From positions 14,973 through 66,394 of the forward strand of contig PKVY01000036.1 of NCBI GenBank assembly GCA_003131625.1: 51,422 nt of DNA, given 5' to 3'. Within the stretch, counting starts at the first letter, position 1, and every line of letters begins with the position of its first letter. This document shows positions 1-8,448 of this stretch, piece after piece. The notes beneath the pieces are model-generated. The model ran no database searches. It worked only from the letters and a program-made list of their open reading frames with translations, and was not told where the DNA came from. The position numbers and the translations under genes were made by a program. The stretch is from Acidobacterium sp. (lineage in GTDB: Bacteria; Acidobacteriota; Terriglobia; Terriglobales; Acidobacteriaceae).

Positions 1-380
1 GCTACGGACTCAGCTACACCACTTTCGCGATCAAAAACCCGCGGCTCACCAAGAAGAAGATCAATACCAAAGGCTCAACCCAGGTTCTGGTGGACGTCAC
101 GAACACCGGCCAACGCGAAGGCACCGAAGTCGTGCAGCTCTACATTCGCGATCTGGTCAGCTCGGTCACGCGGCCTATTAAGGAGCTGAAGGGCTTCCGC
201 AAAGTCAGACTGGAGCCCGGCGAAACCACGACCGTCGCCCTTGAAATAACGCCGAATGCGCTCGCCTTCTTCGACATCAACATGAAATATGTCGTCGAGC
301 CCGGTGACTTTGAAGTCATGATCGGCAATTCTTCGCGCGACGCCGATCTCCACAAACTCATCCTGCAGGTCACGAACTAA
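1..380 (+). CDS. Beta-glucosidase (GH3), C-terminal fragment
   Basis: The gene is cut by the left edge of the window; the reading frame begins at base 3 and about 125 residues remain. They start with YGLSYTTF and run through a fibronectin type III-like domain (VTNTGQREGTEVVQLYIRD, then LKGFRKVRLEPGE and GDFEVMIG). That domain is the usual C-terminal module of glycoside hydrolase family 3 beta-glucosidases and beta-xylosidases. The catalytic domains lie outside the window, so substrate specificity cannot be read. The gene lies 46 nt upstream of a sugar symporter and a xylanase on the same strand, which suggests that it releases monosaccharides from xylan or glucan oligomers. The family call is secure; the exact activity is inferred. 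Confidence 0.88.
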   Translation, partial: YGLSYTTFAIKNPRLTKKKINTKGSTQVLVDVTNTGQREGTEVVQLYIRDLVSSVTRPIKELKGFRKVRLEPGETTTVALEITPNALAFFDINMKYVVEPGDFEVMIGNSSRDADLHKLILQVTN

Positions 381-426
381 CGGCGTAGAAGCGAAGCAGA
401 AGTAGCGCCAGAAAGAGGCGGCGGCG

Positions 427-1800
427 ATGATCCAGAAACTTTCCTTCAAAGAGAAGTTCGGTTACGGCCTCGGCGATATGGCCGCCAACTTCATCTTTCA
501 GGCGATGCTCGCCCTGCAGCTCAGCTACTACGTCGACACCTTCGGCCTCACCGCCGCCCAGGCCGGCACCCTCTTCCTCGTGGTCGGCCTCATCGCCGCC
601 GCCTTCAATCCCGTCATGGGGGTCATCGCCGACCGCACGAATACCAGGTGGGGCAAATTCCGTCCGTGGCTGCTCTGGACCGCGGTGCCCTTCGGCATCA
701 TCGGCGTCCTGACCTTCACCACCCCCAACATCAGCCCCTCCGGCAAGGTCATTTACGCCTGGACTACGTACCTGCTGCTGCGGCTGATCTACGCCGTGAA
801 CAACGTCCCCTACGCGTCGCTCACCGGCGTCCTCACTGGCGATCCTGACGAGCGCACCAGCATTGCCTCCTACCGCCAAATCTTCGCGAACTCCGCCGGC
901 TTCATCGTGCAGAGCCTCGCGATCCCCATGGTCGTTTTCTTCGGGCGTGGCAACGACGCGCGCGGCTACCAGATCACCATGGGTCTGCTCTCCGTCCTTA
1001 GCATTCTGTTCTTCATCATCGCCTTCGCCACGACGAAGGAGCGCATCCAGCCCAACCCGCAACAACAAACGTCGCTCACTCAGGACCTTAAAGATCTCTT
1101 CAGCAATCGGCCCTGGGTTGTGCTCTTCCTCGTCACGACGTTCTACTTTGCCGCGATCTCCATGCGCGGCAGCGTCATGCTGCCCTACTTCAAATACGTC
1201 GCCGGCAACGAGAAGCTCTTCAGCTGGTTCAACGGATTCGGCCTTGCCGCCCTGATCCTCGGGGTCGCCGTTTCCACGCCCATCTCCGTCCGCCTCGGCA
1301 AACGGCCGCTCTTTATTCTCAGCATGACTCTGACCGGCATCTTCAATTTGGCTGTCCTCATCCTTCCGCCCCACGCAACCGTCGCCATCATCACCTCGGA
1401 GGTTCTGCGCCAGTTCTCCTATGGAATCTCCGGTCCCCTCATCTGGGCCATGATGGGCGACGTCGCAGACTTCGGCGAGTGGAAGACGGGCCGCCGCGCC
1501 ACCGGAACGGTAACAGCGGCGGTCGTATTTGCCCTTTGGGTGGGTCTCGCCATCGGAGGCGCGCTCGCCGGCTGGCTCTTCTCGCTCTACGGCTACGTCT
1601 CGAACGCAGCGCAAACACCGCGTGCTCTCGAGGGCATTCGCCTCACCGCAGGCCTCTATTCCGGCCTCTTCTTCTTCGCCACCGCGATCTGCCTCTTCTT
1701 CTATCCCATCTCGCGCAGGATCAACAAAGCCATTTCCGATGAGCTCGCCGGCCGCCGTCTGAACTTCGGCCCTCCCGCGGGTTCCTCGCCGCAAAAGTGA
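427..1800 (+). CDS. GPH-family sugar:cation symporter (MFS fold)
   Basis: A 457-residue integral membrane protein with about twelve hydrophobic segments. The N-terminus (FGYGLGDMAANF) and the loop GVIADRTNTRWGKFRPWLLW are hallmarks of the glycoside-pentoside-hexuronide:cation symporter family (MelB, XynP, YicJ types). It should import oligosaccharides or glycosides with a cation across the inner membrane. The ATG at 427 follows AGAGG at a suitable distance. It sits between a GH3 enzyme and a GH10 xylanase and overlaps the first possible start of the xylanase by 4 nt, so uptake of xylo-oligosaccharides is the likely role. The family is clear; the substrate is inferred from neighbours only. Confidence 0.9.
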   Translation: MIQKLSFKEKFGYGLGDMAANFIFQAMLALQLSYYVDTFGLTAAQAGTLFLVVGLIAAAFNPVMGVIADRTNTRWGKFRPWLLWTAVPFGIIGVLTFTTPNISPSGKVIYAWTTYLLLRLIYAVNNVPYASLTGVLTGDPDERTSIASYRQIFANSAGFIVQSLAIPMVVFFGRGNDARGYQITMGLLSVLSILFFIIAFATTKERIQPNPQQQTSLTQDLKDLFSNRPWVVLFLVTTFYFAAISMRGSVMLPYFKYVAGNEKLFSWFNGFGLAALILGVAVSTPISVRLGKRPLFILSMTLTGIFNLAVLILPPHATVAIITSEVLRQFSYGISGPLIWAMMGDVADFGEWKTGRRATGTVTAAVVFALWVGLAIGGALAGWLFSLYGYVSNAAQTPRALEGIRLTAGLYSGLFFFATAICLFFYPISRRINKAISDELAGRRLNFGPPAGSSPQK

Positions 1801-1820
1801 ATTCCCCTCAGGGAGGACTC

Positions 1821-2942
1821 GTGCAGGTGCGATCGACAGTATTGACAGCCCTTCTCGTGATTGGTTTTGCGGCCACAGCTCAGGCCCCCGCGTCTTTGAA
1901 AGGTGCTTATCAGGGTGACTTTGTCATCGGCGCTGCGATCAACGCTGCGCAAATCACCGGCGAGGACGCGCGCGGCGACGCCACTCTCAAAGCGCAATTC
2001 AACTCCATCTCGCCGGAAAACTGCCTCAAGTGGGAAAGCGTCCATCCCCAGCCGGACAGATATGACTTCACCATTCCCGACCTGTACGTCGCCTTCGGCG
2101 AGAAGAATCACATGTTCATCGTCGGCCACAATCTGGTGTGGCATAACCAGGTCCCGGCGTGGGTGTTCAGAGATGACAAGGGCAGCCTCCTCGACCGCGA
2201 CGCGCTGCTCGCGCGCATGCGCGACCACATTCACACCGTCGTCGGACGTTACAAAGGAAGAATCCAGAGCTGGGACGTCGTCAACGAAGCGCTGAACGAA
2301 GACGGCACCCTGCGCCAGTCACTCTGGGAGAAAATCATCGGCGACGACTACATCGCCAAAGCTTTCCAGTACGCGCACGAAGCCGACCCGCAGGCCCAGC
2401 TCACCTACAACGACTACAACCTCGAGAACGAAGCCAAGCGCAAGGGCGCCATCGCCCTCGTCACGAAACTCAAAGCCGAGGGCGTTCCCATCACTTCCGT
2501 CGGCCTGCAGGGCCACGACAGCCTTACCTGGCCTACGGTTGATCAGATGGACGCGGCCATCTCGGATTTCGCCAAGCTTGACGTTAAGGTCGCCATCTCC
2601 GAGCTCGACATCGATGTTCTCCCGCCTGCCGCCCGTCAGCAAACTGCCGACGTCACCCTCAACATCCAGCAGAACGCGGCGTTGAACCCGTATGTCAACG
2701 GACTACCGGATTCCGTCCAGCAGCAGCTGGCAAAACGTTACGCCGATCTCTTCGGTGTCTTCCTCAAGCATCGCGACGTCGTCACCCGCGTCACCTTCTG
2801 GGGCGTCACCGATGGCGATTCCTGGCGCAACGACTGGCCGGTCCGTGGGCGCACCAGTTATCCATTGCTTTTTGATCGCGCCGGCCAGCCCAAGGCCGCC
2901 TTCGATGCCGTCATTCGCGCAGCAGGTCAGCCCGCTTCGTAG
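1821..2942 (+). CDS. Secreted endo-1,4-beta-xylanase (GH10)
   Basis: A 373-residue glycoside hydrolase family 10 enzyme that cuts internal beta-1,4-xylosidic bonds of xylan. The acid/base motif WDVVNEAL places the catalytic Glu near residue 156 and the nucleophile motif ISELDI places the second Glu near residue 261; WHNQVPAWVF, another GH10 hallmark, is also present. The N-terminus has a short basic stretch and a hydrophobic core ending near AQA, a Sec signal peptide. The GTG at 1821 is chosen because GGGAGGA lies just upstream; a GTG at 1797 overlapping the transporter stop and a GTG at 1827 are possible. The 3' end overlaps convergently with rfbD by 32 nt. Confidence 0.93.
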   Translation: MQVRSTVLTALLVIGFAATAQAPASLKGAYQGDFVIGAAINAAQITGEDARGDATLKAQFNSISPENCLKWESVHPQPDRYDFTIPDLYVAFGEKNHMFIVGHNLVWHNQVPAWVFRDDKGSLLDRDALLARMRDHIHTVVGRYKGRIQSWDVVNEALNEDGTLRQSLWEKIIGDDYIAKAFQYAHEADPQAQLTYNDYNLENEAKRKGAIALVTKLKAEGVPITSVGLQGHDSLTWPTVDQMDAAISDFAKLDVKVAISELDIDVLPPAARQQTADVTLNIQQNAALNPYVNGLPDSVQQQLAKRYADLFGVFLKHRDVVTRVTFWGVTDGDSWRNDWPVRGRTSYPLLFDRAGQPKAAFDAVIRAAGQPAS

Positions 2943-3846
2943 CGTGGGCTTCGGGGAGCCGATCCACCACCGCATCGAGTCCCGCTTCCCAGGGAGCGAG
3001 CGCAACGCCAAAGCGAGCCTGTAGCTTCGCGTTCGACAAAACGGAGTTCAGCGGCCGCTTAGCCGCAGTGGGATATTCGCTCGAGGCGATGGCCTTGATT
3101 TCCGGAACTCGTCCGTCGAGCAGATGTCCTGTACGGGCGAAGATGGCTTGCGCGAAACCGCACCACGTGGTCGCACCGGAACAGGTCATGTGGTAGAGTC
3201 CAGCCCACGCTTCCGGTTCGCCGAAGCGGCCGGCCAGGGCTCCTTCAACAATTCCACGTGTCGCATCGGCGATCTCGATCGATGTGGTCGGTGCTCCATG
3301 TTGATCGTCGACCACCCGAAGCAGATTCCGCTCGCGCCCCAGCCGCAGCATGGTCAGCAGAAAGTTGTTCCCATGCGGACCGTAGACCCAGCTGGTGCGG
3401 AAGATCAGATATCGCCCTCCAACCTGCCGGATCGCTTCTTCCCCCGCCAGCTTGCTCGCCCCGTACACACTCAGCGGATGAGGCGCGTCCTCCTCGGTCC
3501 ATGGCGCCGGTTTCGATCCGTCGAATACATAATCCGTTGAGTAATGCACCAGCAATGCGTCCGACGAGCGAGCCTCTTCGGCCAGCACCCGCGGAGCTTC
3601 GCCGTTGATCGCCATCGTCAGTTCCGGCTCAGATTCGGCTCGATCCACGGCTGTATAAGCCGCGGCGTTCAGGATCACCTGCGGCCGAACCCGACGGACC
3701 AGCGTGCGGATCTCTTCGGGAATCGCAATATCAAGGCTCTCGCGATCGACAGCGACAATTTCACCGAAACCCGAAAAGCTGCGCTGCAGCTCTATCCCAA
3801 CTTGTCCCGCTCCCCCAACGATGAGGACGCGCGAAGAGCCCGTCAT
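2911..3846 (-). CDS. rfbD: dTDP-4-dehydrorhamnose reductase
   Basis: A 311-residue SDR-family reductase performing the last step of dTDP-L-rhamnose synthesis: NAD(P)H reduction of dTDP-4-dehydro-L-rhamnose. The Rossmann motif GGAGQVG is at the N-terminus, followed by LNAAAYTAVDRAE, HYSTDYVFDG and the active-site YGASK; all match RmlD. It is the last gene of rfbBACD. Its ATG overlaps the rfbC stop by 4 nt (ATGA), which suggests translational coupling. Its 3' end overlaps the xylanase gene on the other strand. The product feeds rhamnose to the glycosyltransferases at 11-18 kb. Confidence 0.95.
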   Translation of the reverse strand: MTGSSRVLIVGGAGQVGIELQRSFSGFGEIVAVDRESLDIAIPEEIRTLVRRVRPQVILNAAAYTAVDRAESEPELTMAINGEAPRVLAEEARSSDALLVHYSTDYVFDGSKPAPWTEEDAPHPLSVYGASKLAGEEAIRQVGGRYLIFRTSWVYGPHGNNFLLTMLRLGRERNLLRVVDDQHGAPTTSIEIADATRGIVEGALAGRFGEPEAWAGLYHMTCSGATTWCGFAQAIFARTGHLLDGRVPEIKAIASSEYPTAAKRPLNSVLSNAKLQARFGVALAPWEAGLDAVVDRLPEAHATKRADLLRE

Positions 3847-4388
3847 GGAAAGACCTCGGCCTTACGCAGAATCGCGCCCTGGCTGTCCTTCTCGGAGACG
3901 ATAATGTCCGCCGCATTCACAGGCCAGGGAATGGCAAGATCGGGATCGTTCCAAAGGATGGTGCGTTCGCCCGCGGGCGAATAGTAGTCAGTGACTTTGT
4001 AAGCGAAACCGACCGTGTCAGTGCGCGCCAGGAATGCATGCCCGAACCCTGCGGGGATCCACATCATCTGACCATTCTCTCCGGTGAGCTCGACGGCCAC
4101 ATGACGGCCGAAGCTCGGTGAGCTGCGGCGCAGGTCGACCGCGACATCCAGCGCGGCGCCATACGCCACGCGTACCAGCTTTCCCTGTGGCTGAATCACC
4201 TGATAGTGAATCCCTCGCAGCACATCCTTCTTTGAGATGGAGAAATTATCCTGGACCCAGTTCGCAGGCAGGCCAGCCTCTGTCATTTCGTGCTGGTTCC
4301 ATGTCTCCTGAAAAGCTCCGCGGCTGTCGCGATAGATCGTTGAGCTCAGCAGAAGAACCCCCGCCAGCGAGGTTTCCTGGACCTTCAT
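3843..4388 (-). CDS. rfbC: dTDP-4-dehydrorhamnose 3,5-epimerase
   Basis: A 181-residue cupin-fold epimerase acting on dTDP-4-dehydro-6-deoxy-glucose. Diagnostic segments are [17 protein letters not shown] with the catalytic His, [31 protein letters not shown] and the [20 protein letters not shown] end typical of RmlC. The frame is open well upstream, but the ATG at 4388 (MKVQETSL) gives the normal family length and overlaps the rfbA stop as ATGA; the upstream extension is a shadow of rfbA. Third gene of the rhamnose operon. Confidence 0.95.
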   Translation of the reverse strand: MKVQETSLAGVLLLSSTIYRDSRGAFQETWNQHEMTEAGLPANWVQDNFSISKKDVLRGIHYQVIQPQGKLVRVAYGAALDVAVDLRRSSPSFGRHVAVELTGENGQMMWIPAGFGHAFLARTDTVGFAYKVTDYYSPAGERTILWNDPDLAIPWPVNAADIIVSEKDSQGAILRKAEVFP

Positions 4389-5278
4389 CCAATCGCCTCG
4401 GAAGGAAAGTACGGGTCGCGCAGCAGGTTGAGCAGATAGTCGCCGTATCCGCTCTTCCGGATTGGTTCGGCCAGCCGCTCCAGTTGCTCCGCCGTGATGT
4501 GACCCAGGCGCCAGGCGATCTCTTCCGGGCACGCGATCTTGAGCCCCTGCCGCCGCTCCACCGTCTGGATGAATAGCCCCGCCTCGAAAAGCGAATCGTG
4601 TGTCCCAGTGTCGAGCCATGCCATGCCGCGGCTCATGATCTGGACGTTGAGAGTTCCCGCTTCCAGATAACGTCGGTTGAGATCCGTGATCTCCAGCTCG
4701 CCGCGCGCCGAGGGCCGCAGAGAGGAAGCGATCTCCGCCACCTGTCGATCGTAAAAATACAACCCCGTGACCGCATAGCGCGATCGCGGCGCTTTCGGCT
4801 TCTCTTCAAGGCTGATCGCGCGGCCCGATTTGTCGAACTCCACTACGCCATAACGCTCAGGATCGTGCACCGGATAGGCGAATACCGTGGCGCCGCGTTC
4901 GATTTGCGCCGCCGCCTGCAACTGCTTCGAGAATGACTGGCCGTAGAAGATGTTGTCGCCCAGGATCAGCGTGCTCGCGTTATCGCCGATAAACTCCCGG
5001 CCGATAAGAAACGCCTGCGCAAGCCCGTCTGGACTGGGTTGTACGGCGTAGCTGATGTTGATGCCCCAGGCGTGCCCATCTCCCAGCAGATCGGCAAATC
5101 GCCCCGTGTCCTCTGGCGTGGAGATCACCAGGATGTCGCGCAAGCCTGCCAGCATCAGAGTGCTGAGCGGGTAATAGATCATCGGCTTGTCGTAAACCGG
5201 CAGAAGCTGCTTGGAGACCACCTGGGTAACTGGATAGAGGCGCGTTCCCGATCCACCCGCAAGAATGATGCCTTTCAT
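4385..5278 (-). CDS. rfbA: Glucose-1-phosphate thymidylyltransferase
   Basis: A 297-residue nucleotidyltransferase that makes dTDP-glucose from glucose-1-phosphate and dTTP, the entry step to dTDP-rhamnose. The N-terminus [18 protein letters not shown] is the nucleotide-binding signature, followed by [28 protein letters not shown] and [21 protein letters not shown] are also typical of RmlA. The length is normal for the family. It overlaps rfbB upstream and rfbC downstream by 4 nt each, so the operon is read as one tightly coupled unit. Confidence 0.96.
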   Translation of the reverse strand: MKGIILAGGSGTRLYPVTQVVSKQLLPVYDKPMIYYPLSTLMLAGLRDILVISTPEDTGRFADLLGDGHAWGINISYAVQPSPDGLAQAFLIGREFIGDNASTLILGDNIFYGQSFSKQLQAAAQIERGATVFAYPVHDPERYGVVEFDKSGRAISLEEKPKAPRSRYAVTGLYFYDRQVAEIASSLRPSARGELEITDLNRRYLEAGTLNVQIMSRGMAWLDTGTHDSLFEAGLFIQTVERRQGLKIACPEEIAWRLGHITAEQLERLAEPIRKSGYGDYLLNLLRDPYFPSEAIG

Positions 5279-6360
5279 CCCGCCAGCCGCTCCGCGTAAT
5301 TCTGCTCGATCCAGCCGAGGTAAGCTTTGGTGCGGATGTTTTCCACCCAGGCGAGATGGTCGAGGTACCAGCGAACCGTCCGCCGCAGCCCGCTCTCGAA
5401 GCGTTCAGCAGGCTGCCACCCCAGTTCACGCGCGATCTTCGAAGCATCAATCGCGTACCGGCGATCATGACCGGGGCGGTCTTTCACAAAAGTGATGAGC
5501 CTTCTGCGAGAGCCGAGAACCGCATCGGGGCGCATTTCGTCGACAAGGTCGCAAATGGTCGTCACCACATCCAGGTTCTTCCGCTCGCTGTTTCCGCCGA
5601 TGTTGTAGGTTTCTCCGACGCGTCCCCTTTCCAAAACGGTGTGAATCGCGGAGCAATGATCCCCAACAAACAACCAGTCCCGCACGTTCCCGCCATCGCC
5701 GTAAACCGGCAGCGGCTTTCCTTCGAACGCGCTGAGAATCATCAGCGGGATCAGCTTCTCCGGAAACTGAAACGGCCCGTAGTTGTTCGAGCAATTCGTC
5801 GTCACCACCGGGAGGCCATATGTGTGATGCCAGGCTCGCACCAGATGGTCCGATGCGGCCTTGGACGCTGCGTAGGGGCTGTTCGGCGCGTACGCCGTAG
5901 TTTCGGAAAACGCGGGATCATCCGGGCCCAGCGTCCCATACACCTCATCGGTTGAAACGTGCAGAAATCGGAACCTGCTCCGTTCTGCCTCATCCAGCCC
6001 TGACCAATAGGCTCTCGCCTGTTCCAGCAACGTAAAGGTCCCCTGAACGTTTGTCCGGATAAACGCCTCGGGCCCCACGATCGAACGATCGACATGGCTC
6101 TCTGCCGCGAAATGTACGATGGCTCGTGGTCTGTGCTCGCTCAACAGCGAGCCCACCAGTTCCGCGTCGCAGATGTCGCCCTGGACCAGCGTGTGCCCGG
6201 AATCGCTCCTCAGCGAATCCAAATTGGAAGCGTTTCCAGCATAGGTAAGCAAATCCAGATTCACGATGGGCGAACCGACGGTCTCACGCCAGCTCAGGAC
6301 AAAGTTCGAGCCGATAAAGCCCGCTCCCCCTGTCACCAAAATCGTGTTCTGGATCGCCAT
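5275..6360 (-). CDS. rfbB: dTDP-glucose 4,6-dehydratase
   Basis: A 361-residue extended SDR enzyme that converts dTDP-glucose to dTDP-4-dehydro-6-deoxyglucose with bound NAD+. It has the cofactor motif [12 protein letters not shown] at the N-terminus, [12 protein letters not shown], the catalytic HVSTDEVYG and the YAASK active-site tyrosine/lysine, followed by [21 protein letters not shown] as in RmlB. The ATG at 6360 (MAIQNTILV) gives the normal start; the frame is open further upstream without homology to the family. No convincing Shine-Dalgarno is seen. First gene of rfbBACD. Confidence 0.96.
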   Translation of the reverse strand: MAIQNTILVTGGAGFIGSNFVLSWRETVGSPIVNLDLLTYAGNASNLDSLRSDSGHTLVQGDICDAELVGSLLSEHRPRAIVHFAAESHVDRSIVGPEAFIRTNVQGTFTLLEQARAYWSGLDEAERSRFRFLHVSTDEVYGTLGPDDPAFSETTAYAPNSPYAASKAASDHLVRAWHHTYGLPVVTTNCSNNYGPFQFPEKLIPLMILSAFEGKPLPVYGDGGNVRDWLFVGDHCSAIHTVLERGRVGETYNIGGNSERKNLDVVTTICDLVDEMRPDAVLGSRRRLITFVKDRPGHDRRYAIDASKIARELGWQPAERFESGLRRTVRWYLDHLAWVENIRTKAYLGWIEQNYAERLAG

Positions 6361-6584
6361 AGCTGATGCAACCGGCCTGCCCTTGTATGGTAATTGAACA
6401 GAGTTCTCGGAGGATGCCGGTTCAGAGGGGCGGTATCCACAGGCGCAATCTCCCTGCTTCTTCGCGGGCCGGGCAGGCGAACCTGGTGCCCCTAACCAGG
6501 TCGGTTCCGGCAAGCTCGTTGGTCAGCGGAGCTGATATTACAATCAAAGCGGCAGCACGCGTCTCTCTGAATGTGGAGCGCTCG
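6361..6584. other. Divergent intergenic region between rfbB and the gmhA-like remnant
   Basis: About 220 bp separate the rfbB start (minus strand) from the remnant on the plus strand. The promoter of the rhamnose operon must lie here, but I cannot pick a confident -35/-10 pair. Nothing coding is supported. Confidence 0.4.
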
Positions 6585-6830
6585 ATGGGGGATACCTCGG
6601 AAATCTTCGAACGGGCAATTAAAGAACACATCGGAGTCATTCACGCGCTCCCCAGCCAGCGGCCCGTGCTGGAGCGCATCGCCGCCGAAATGTGCCGCAC
6701 GATTCTGAACGGCCGGAAAATCCTGTGGCGCGGGAAGAGACACATTCTCTGCGGACACATGCTCTGCGGCTTCGTCGAGAGATTCGTTTGCCAGGAGCAG
6801 CTCGCCGAAGCTGAAAAGGTTGCGCGCTAA
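6585..6830 (+). pseudogene. Remnant of a phosphoheptose isomerase-like (SIS domain) gene
   Basis: The ATG at 6585 opens an 81-residue frame. The first part (SEIFERAIKEHI, ERIAAEMCRTILNGRKILW) reads like the N-terminal helices of GmhA/sedoheptulose-7-phosphate isomerases just before their CGNGGSAADSQH phosphosugar loop. Here that loop is replaced by WRGKRHILCGHML with similarity resuming as GFVERFV, as expected if small indels shifted the frame inside the loop. The frame then ends at about 40% of the usual length (near 190 residues) and nothing resembling the remainder follows. I infer a decayed gene. It lies at the head of the acyl-carrier module, where sugar-modifying genes are expected. A short unrelated protein cannot be excluded. 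Confidence 0.5.
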
Positions 6831-6971
6831 CCCCAATATCCGTCGGGCAGGCTTGCTGCACGATCCCCTGTGCTCGGCTGCCTGGCTCAATCGATCTCTG
6901 ATCGATTCTGCAGCCGGACCCGACAATGCAGTGCCATCCACCCGTGTATTGGCTGGAAAGGATCTCGGCAA

Positions 6972-8045
6972 TTGACACTTGAGTTGCGCGTCGAGCGTTT
7001 TGGAGAAGAACATATCGAGCCCTATGTGCGCCTCTCACGCGCAGAGTACGGAGACCATGCCGCTGTTTCTCAGGAGAATCACCTGCGCTGGAAGCTCATG
7101 GAGAATCCACAGGGCCCTTCGGTGGGGATCCATCTTTACAAGGACGAACAGCTGGTTGGCAGACTGGTGGCGATGCCGCGCGATTTCCTGTACCGAGGCC
7201 GCACCTACAAGGCCGCCTATATGGCGGATCTGGTGGTGGAGCGCGAGTATCGCGGAATGCTGCCTCTGCTGCAACTGATGCAGGGATTGAAGCAGCTGTC
7301 GGGTTTTGACTTCATCGCGGTCACGCCCAATCCCGCGGGTGCGGAGGTCTGGGAGAAATTTGCGAAGATGCCCGCACACTTCGATCTTGCCGTCGCGGCT
7401 CTGCCGCTGCGTCCGGCCAGGGTTGCAGACACATCGGGTAAGCTGAAGTTCGGGCGGCTGGCTCCTCTGGTTGATTGGCCTGCCAATGCACTCCTACGAG
7501 GTTTCGGCGGGCTCGCATCGCTGTTCGTTGGAGGTGAACTGGAAGCACGTTGGCCGGATGCCATTGAGCTGGACTCGCTGTTTGCAACCGTTGCAGGTGA
7601 GGACAAGGCGACGGGCCGCCGCGACGCAGCTTTCCTGGAGTGGAGATTCCGCAGTAGTCCGGTATTTCGATACGGTACGCTGTTCCTGCGCGATCGAGGC
7701 GAGCTCGCGGGATACGTGGTGATGCGCCATTCGGAATACGGTGGCTATCAGTGCAACTTTATCGTCGACGCCTTCGCGCGGCCAGATCTAACCGCCCGTT
7801 TGTGGCGAGCGCTGCGGCTTAGGGCGATTCGGGATAGCGCTCGAGAGGGAGTGGAAATGGCGATGGCCATCGGCAATCTGAAGTGCGGCGCACTGGCGAA
7901 GCTGGCGCGCCCGCCATTTTTTGCGATACCTGCGCGATTCCTGCCAAGAGTGATGAAACTCTACGCACAATGGTTCACCGCCCCGGAATTCTCGTTTCAG
8001 CCAGAGGCCTTTACCTTTTCGCTCGGCGATTGCGACATCGTTTAA
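6972..8045 (+). CDS. GNAT-like acyltransferase
   Basis: A 357-residue protein with an N-terminal GNAT-type half: LRVERFGEEHIEPYVRL, then a central VGRLVAMPRDFLYRGRTYKAAYMADLVVEREYRGM that looks like the acetyl-CoA-binding region, and a second less recognisable half. Similar two-part acyltransferases occur in exopolysaccharide clusters. The TTG at 6972 is the likely start because AAAGGA lies 9 nt upstream; the frame is open to 6870, but the extra residues are Cys/Arg-rich and unlike the rest. Only 13 nt separate it from the VOC gene. Role inferred: transfer of an acyl group, possibly from the ACP encoded downstream, onto a sugar or polymer. Donor and acceptor are unknown. Confidence 0.75.
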   Translation: MTLELRVERFGEEHIEPYVRLSRAEYGDHAAVSQENHLRWKLMENPQGPSVGIHLYKDEQLVGRLVAMPRDFLYRGRTYKAAYMADLVVEREYRGMLPLLQLMQGLKQLSGFDFIAVTPNPAGAEVWEKFAKMPAHFDLAVAALPLRPARVADTSGKLKFGRLAPLVDWPANALLRGFGGLASLFVGGELEARWPDAIELDSLFATVAGEDKATGRRDAAFLEWRFRSSPVFRYGTLFLRDRGELAGYVVMRHSEYGGYQCNFIVDAFARPDLTARLWRALRLRAIRDSAREGVEMAMAIGNLKCGALAKLARPPFFAIPARFLPRVMKLYAQWFTAPEFSFQPEAFTFSLGDCDIV

Positions 8046-8058
8046 TCGACAGGTTTCT

Positions 8059-8448
8059 ATGTTCGGATTGGCTTTCCATCACATTGGCGTTGCATGCCGC
8101 GACATCGAAAAAGCGGCGACATTCATCAGGACGAACTTTACCGTCAGTTCGGATACCGGCACTGTATTCGATCCTCATCAGAATGCGTTTGTCCGGCTCT
8201 TCAATGAAGGAGAAGATGGGGCGCTCGAGCTGGTCTCGGGGCCCGCGGTGGCCAAAACGCTGGAGCGGGGAACGAGCTACTACCACGTGTGCTATCTGAC
8301 CCCCGATATGGAGGCGACTCTCCTGCAGGCAAAGCAGTGCGGAGCCATTCTCGTCTCCGGCCCCAAACCCGCCGTGCTGTTTGCCATGCGTCGCATCGCC
8401 TGGATCTTCACGCCTCTCGGACTGATCGAGTTCCTGGAGGAAGGATGA
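8059..8448 (+). CDS. VOC-superfamily protein (glyoxalase/epimerase fold)
   Basis: A 129-residue single-domain vicinal-oxygen-chelate protein. It begins with the metal-binding signature HHIGVACRDIEKA and ends with TPLGLIEFLEEG, where the terminal Glu is the usual second ligand; the pattern is like methylmalonyl-CoA epimerase. It overlaps the FkbH-like gene by 4 nt (ATGA), so the two are probably coupled. Acting on an acyl thioester made by the neighbouring proteins would fit, but no substrate can be read from the sequence. Confidence 0.82.
   Translation: MFGLAFHHIGVACRDIEKAATFIRTNFTVSSDTGTVFDPHQNAFVRLFNEGEDGALELVSGPAVAKTLERGTSYYHVCYLTPDMEATLLQAKQCGAILVSGPKPAVLFAMRRIAWIFTPLGLIEFLEEG

Noticed and set aside
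370..1794. Long minus-strand open frame opposite the sugar symporter
   Set aside because: It is rich in Gly, Glu, Asp and Arg with no domain; the plus-strand frame encodes a clear transporter. It is a shadow caused by high-GC codon bias.
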